Shown here: one piece after another, positions 61,741 through 64,000 of the stretch
Layout of the letters: every line of letters begins with the position of its first letter
How positions within the stretch are numbered: position 1 is the stretch's first letter
DNA from: CAYYSY01 sp964474355
GTDB taxonomy: Bacteria > Myxococcota_A > UBA9160 > UBA4427
Assembly: GCA_964474355.1 (NCBI GenBank)
Contig: CAYYSY010000312.1
Coordinates: 1 to 64,000, forward strand
Reading direction: 5' to 3'
Length of the DNA stretch: 64,000 nt
The notes under the pieces: model-generated
Told to the model about the DNA's origin: nothing
Seen by the model: the letters and a program-made list of their open reading frames with translations, nothing else
Databases searched by the model: none
Program-made: the position numbers and the translations under genes

Positions 61741-62424
61741 TCAGCGCGTGATGATCGACGCGCCCGCCTTCTTCAGCTTCTCGGCGGTCTCGGCATCGTC
61801 GGTGTTGCGGGGCTGCTCGGGCACCGCGACGCCGCGCTGCACGGCGGGGCGCTCCTTCATCGTGTCCATCCACTTCGACAACGCGTCGAGCCCGTCGATC
61901 GGTACGCCCGACCAGCCGTGGATGCGCACCCAGCTCCAGTTCGCGATGTCGGCGATCGAGTAGTCGCCGGCGAGCCACTCGGTCTTCTGCAGCTGGCCGT
62001 CGAGCACCTCGAACAGGCGCCGCGACTCGTGCTGGTAGCGGTCGATTGCGGGCTGGATCTTCTCGGGGAAGTACCGAAAGAAGACGTTGGCCTGGCCCAT
62101 CATCGGCCCCACGCCGCCCATCTGGAACATCAGCCAGCTCATCACCTCGGCGCGCTTCGCCGGGTCGGTCGGCAGCAGCGGGCTGCCCGTCTTCTCGCAG
62201 AGATGAATCATGATCGCGCCCGACTCGAACACCCGGATACCGCCGAGGTCGTGGTCGACGATCGCGGGGATGCGGCCGTTCGGGTTGATCGCGAGGAACT
62301 CGGGCTTCTTCTGGTCGCCCGAGCCGAGGTCGATGGCGCGGACCTCGTAGGGCAGCTCGAGCTCTTCGAGGGTGATGGAGGCCTTCCAGCCGTTGGGGGT
62401 GCCGGCGGTGAACAGCTCGATCAT
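61741..62424 (-). CDS. Glutathione transferase, YfcG/Ure2p-like
   Basis: 227 aa. LFTAGTPNGWKASITLEELELPYEVRAIDL is the Nu-class/YfcG start, with Thr/Asn at the glutathione thiol. FLAINPNGRIPAIVD and VFESGAIMIHL (SGAI glutathione-binding) follow, and the helical half has LAGDYSIADIANWSWV. YfcG-type members act as disulfide-bond oxidoreductases or peroxidases with glutathione. Divergent from the EstB-like gene at 62616. Confidence 0.88.
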   Translation of the reverse strand: MIELFTAGTPNGWKASITLEELELPYEVRAIDLGSGDQKKPEFLAINPNGRIPAIVDHDLGGIRVFESGAIMIHLCEKTGSPLLPTDPAKRAEVMSWLMFQMGGVGPMMGQANVFFRYFPEKIQPAIDRYQHESRRLFEVLDGQLQKTEWLAGDYSIADIANWSWVRIHGWSGVPIDGLDALSKWMDTMKERPAVQRGVAVPEQPRNTDDAETAEKLKKAGASIITR

Positions 62425-62615
62425 CGGGTGGGTTCTCCGGGAGGGCGCGCGTGCGCCGGGATGGGGTGGGGCGCCGAGAGCGCCGGGGGGCGAGAAGGGC
62501 GATGGTAAGATGCCAGCGTCGAGCCGACGACTCGGCCGTCCCAGCAGCCTCGCCGTCCCGGGCGGGCTACCCGGCCAACGCCGGTCCTGCCCGCACGGAG
62601 GTGATCGCGACCGAC

Positions 62616-63818
62616 ATGAGCGACGAGTCGACTCCAGGGGCTACCGAGGCGCCGCCGGCGCCCGTCGACGGCGAGGCCGCCGCGCGCTTCGCGCCGGTGC
62701 GCGAGGCGTTCGCGAAGAGCTTCGAAGATCTCGGCGAGGTGGGGGCGGCGTTCTGCCTGCGCCTCGGCGGCGAGGTGGTGGTCGACGTCTGGGGCGGCTG
62801 GCAGGACGCCGAGCGCACGAGGCCCTGGCAGCGCGACACGCTCGTGAACGCGTACTCGGTGGGCAAGGGCGTGCTCGCCGGTCTGCTGATGTGCGTCGTC
62901 GAGGAGGGGCGCCTCTCGTTCGACGACCGTGTCGTGGAGGTGTGGCCGGAGTTCGGCGCCCATGGCAAGGACGGGATCACGGTGCGGATGCTCTCGAGTC
63001 ATCAGGCTGGCCTGCCCGCGTTGCGCGAGAAGCTCGATCGCTCGCATCTCTACGACTGGGCGGGTCTCTGCGAGCGGCTCGCGGACGAGGAGCCGTACTG
63101 GACGCCGGGCACGGCGCACGGCTACCACGTCAACATGTACGGCTTCCTGGTCGGCGAGGTGATCCACCGGGCGACCGGCATGCCGGTTGCCGAGGCCCTG
63201 AGTCACTACATGACGGGGCCGGCCGGCGCCGACTTCTTCTTCAGCGTACCCGACGCCGATCACGCACGTTGCACGGACATGCTCGTGCCGAACTACGACC
63301 TCGACAGCGAAGAGAAGTGGGCGATCGCGTTTCCGCCGACGGGCGATCGCGACTTCGACGTGATGAAGTGGCACACCTATTTCAATCCGCCCGGCATCAG
63401 CGGCGTGGGATCGGTGCACACGGCGGAGTGGAAGCGCTCGGTGATTCCGTCGACGAGCGGGCACGCGACTGCGAGGGCGGTGGCTGCGCTCTACGCGGGC
63501 ATGATGGGGTCGGGGGTCGAGCTCGCGGTGACGCCGGGCGCGCGCGTGCGTGGCGAGGCGACGCGGGGCGAGGTCGACGGCGATGACGTCATCCTGCAGC
63601 GTCCGTCGCGCTTCGGCATCGGCTTCCAGCTGCCGATCCCGACGCGCCCGCTCTGGCCGAGCGCGTCGGCGTTCGGGCACTACGGCTATGGCGGCGCGCT
63701 CGGCTTCGCCGATCCCGAGAACGACCTGGCCTTCGGCTACCTCATGAACCTGCCCGGCGATCGCTGGCAGACACCCCGGACACAGCGGCTGATCGACACC
63801 GTCTACGACTGCCTCTGA
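62616..63818 (+). CDS. Serine hydrolase of the beta-lactamase class C/EstB family
   Basis: 400 aa from ATG 62616, preceded by GGAGGTGATC, a nearly perfect anti-16S match (frame open further up). The active site is Ser81-V-G-Lys84, the second motif is Tyr-H-V-Asn in GTAHGYHVNMYG, and HYGYGGALGFADPE replaces the KTG-like third motif. No signal peptide, so cytoplasmic. EstB-type members are esterases or transesterases and rarely true beta-lactamases. Confidence 0.88.
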   Translation: MSDESTPGATEAPPAPVDGEAAARFAPVREAFAKSFEDLGEVGAAFCLRLGGEVVVDVWGGWQDAERTRPWQRDTLVNAYSVGKGVLAGLLMCVVEEGRLSFDDRVVEVWPEFGAHGKDGITVRMLSSHQAGLPALREKLDRSHLYDWAGLCERLADEEPYWTPGTAHGYHVNMYGFLVGEVIHRATGMPVAEALSHYMTGPAGADFFFSVPDADHARCTDMLVPNYDLDSEEKWAIAFPPTGDRDFDVMKWHTYFNPPGISGVGSVHTAEWKRSVIPSTSGHATARAVAALYAGMMGSGVELAVTPGARVRGEATRGEVDGDDVILQRPSRFGIGFQLPIPTRPLWPSASAFGHYGYGGALGFADPENDLAFGYLMNLPGDRWQTPRTQRLIDTVYDCL

Positions 63819-63924
63819 GCTCGAGCTCGGACGCGCGCCGCCGAGTGCGGCGCCTTCGGCGACGTGCGTGGAGTGGTCGGGTGGGCGTGTTAGCGTGATT
63901 CGACCGATCTCCGGGGAGAAGCGC

Positions 63925-64000
63925 ATGCGCGTTGCGATGATGGCTCGTTCGTTCCTGATCCTCGTGATCGCGCTCGCCGGGGCGCCGGCTTCGGCACAGA
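63925..64000 (+). CDS. Secreted protein, N-terminal fragment cut by the window edge
   Basis: ATG 63925 follows GGGGAGAAGCGC, a good ribosome site. The first 25 codons encode MRVAMMARSFLILVIALAG followed by APASAQ, a typical signal peptide with an AXA cleavage site. The frame stays open to the last base. Nothing can be said about the mature protein. Confidence 0.6.
   Translation, partial: MRVAMMARSFLILVIALAGAPASAQ

Overview
The window is chromosomal, very GC-rich (about 70% by eye) and densely coded, with many GTG/TTG starts and ATGA or GTGA overlaps. The gene set fits a Gram-negative, aerobic, high-GC 'deltaproteobacterial' type of bacterium (Myxococcota, Desulfobacterota or Binatota-like). 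The pointers are a GspA/GspB pair, very large multiheme cytochromes, a HupR/NtrC-like regulator, SelB, an outer-membrane barrel ending in Phe, and a soil-type catabolic set (P450, GSTs, amidase, EstB-like hydrolase). The phylum is an inference. I saw no tRNA, rRNA, CRISPR array, prophage or transposase.

Layout. 0-4.4 kb: ArsA-type ATPase with an echo of its own 5' end just upstream, an AMIN/coiled-coil membrane protein and a periplasmic ClpP-like protein. 4.4-13.8 kb: a divergent electron-transfer locus. The minus strand encodes an outer-membrane barrel with TPR-like repeats, a membrane-anchored ferredoxin/FAD/NAD(P) oxidoreductase and a Sel1/ankyrin protein. The plus strand encodes a His-rich b-type-like membrane protein, a 21-CXXCH cytochrome and a 12-site cytochrome. 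13.8-17.7 kb: type II pantothenate kinase and gspAB. 17.7-31 kb: DUF4097-like protein, rhomboid protease, Nudix hydrolase, alpha/beta hydrolase, histidine kinase, PBP1A, glutathione synthetase, sigma54-type regulator, O6-alkylguanine transferase and a Met/Cys PLP enzyme, followed by a 179-bp palindromic repeat element. 31-40.4 kb: LOG protein, Aat, GST with a 41-bp tandem repeat, amidase, HAD-MsrB-HAD, cytochrome P450, an outer-membrane protein and a beta-barrel protein. 40.6-48.5 kb: a flippase/alkaline-phosphatase-superfamily fusion, a probable lipoprotein, feoAB and gpsA. 48.9-56.3 kb: a seven-gene operon of Complex I membrane-arm homologues only (A-H-J-K-L-M-N). 56.3-64 kb: serS-selB, a secreted protein, a DapB-fold dehydrogenase, GST, EstB-like serine hydrolase and the first codons of a secreted protein.

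Two loci deserve most attention. One is the orphan Nuo-like membrane operon. Residues used for proton translocation in real Complex I are replaced in its A, K, L and M subunits, the H subunit lacks its N-terminal helix and quinone loop, and only the N subunit keeps its Glu/Lys pair. The other is the multiheme/barrel/flavoprotein locus, which looks like a route linking NAD(P)H, the membrane, the periplasm and perhaps the outer membrane. A recurring small-scale oddity is duplication of short sequence at gene boundaries: arsA start, OMP stop, HTH-gene stop, nuoL stop, and the gpsA and dehydrogenase upstream regions.
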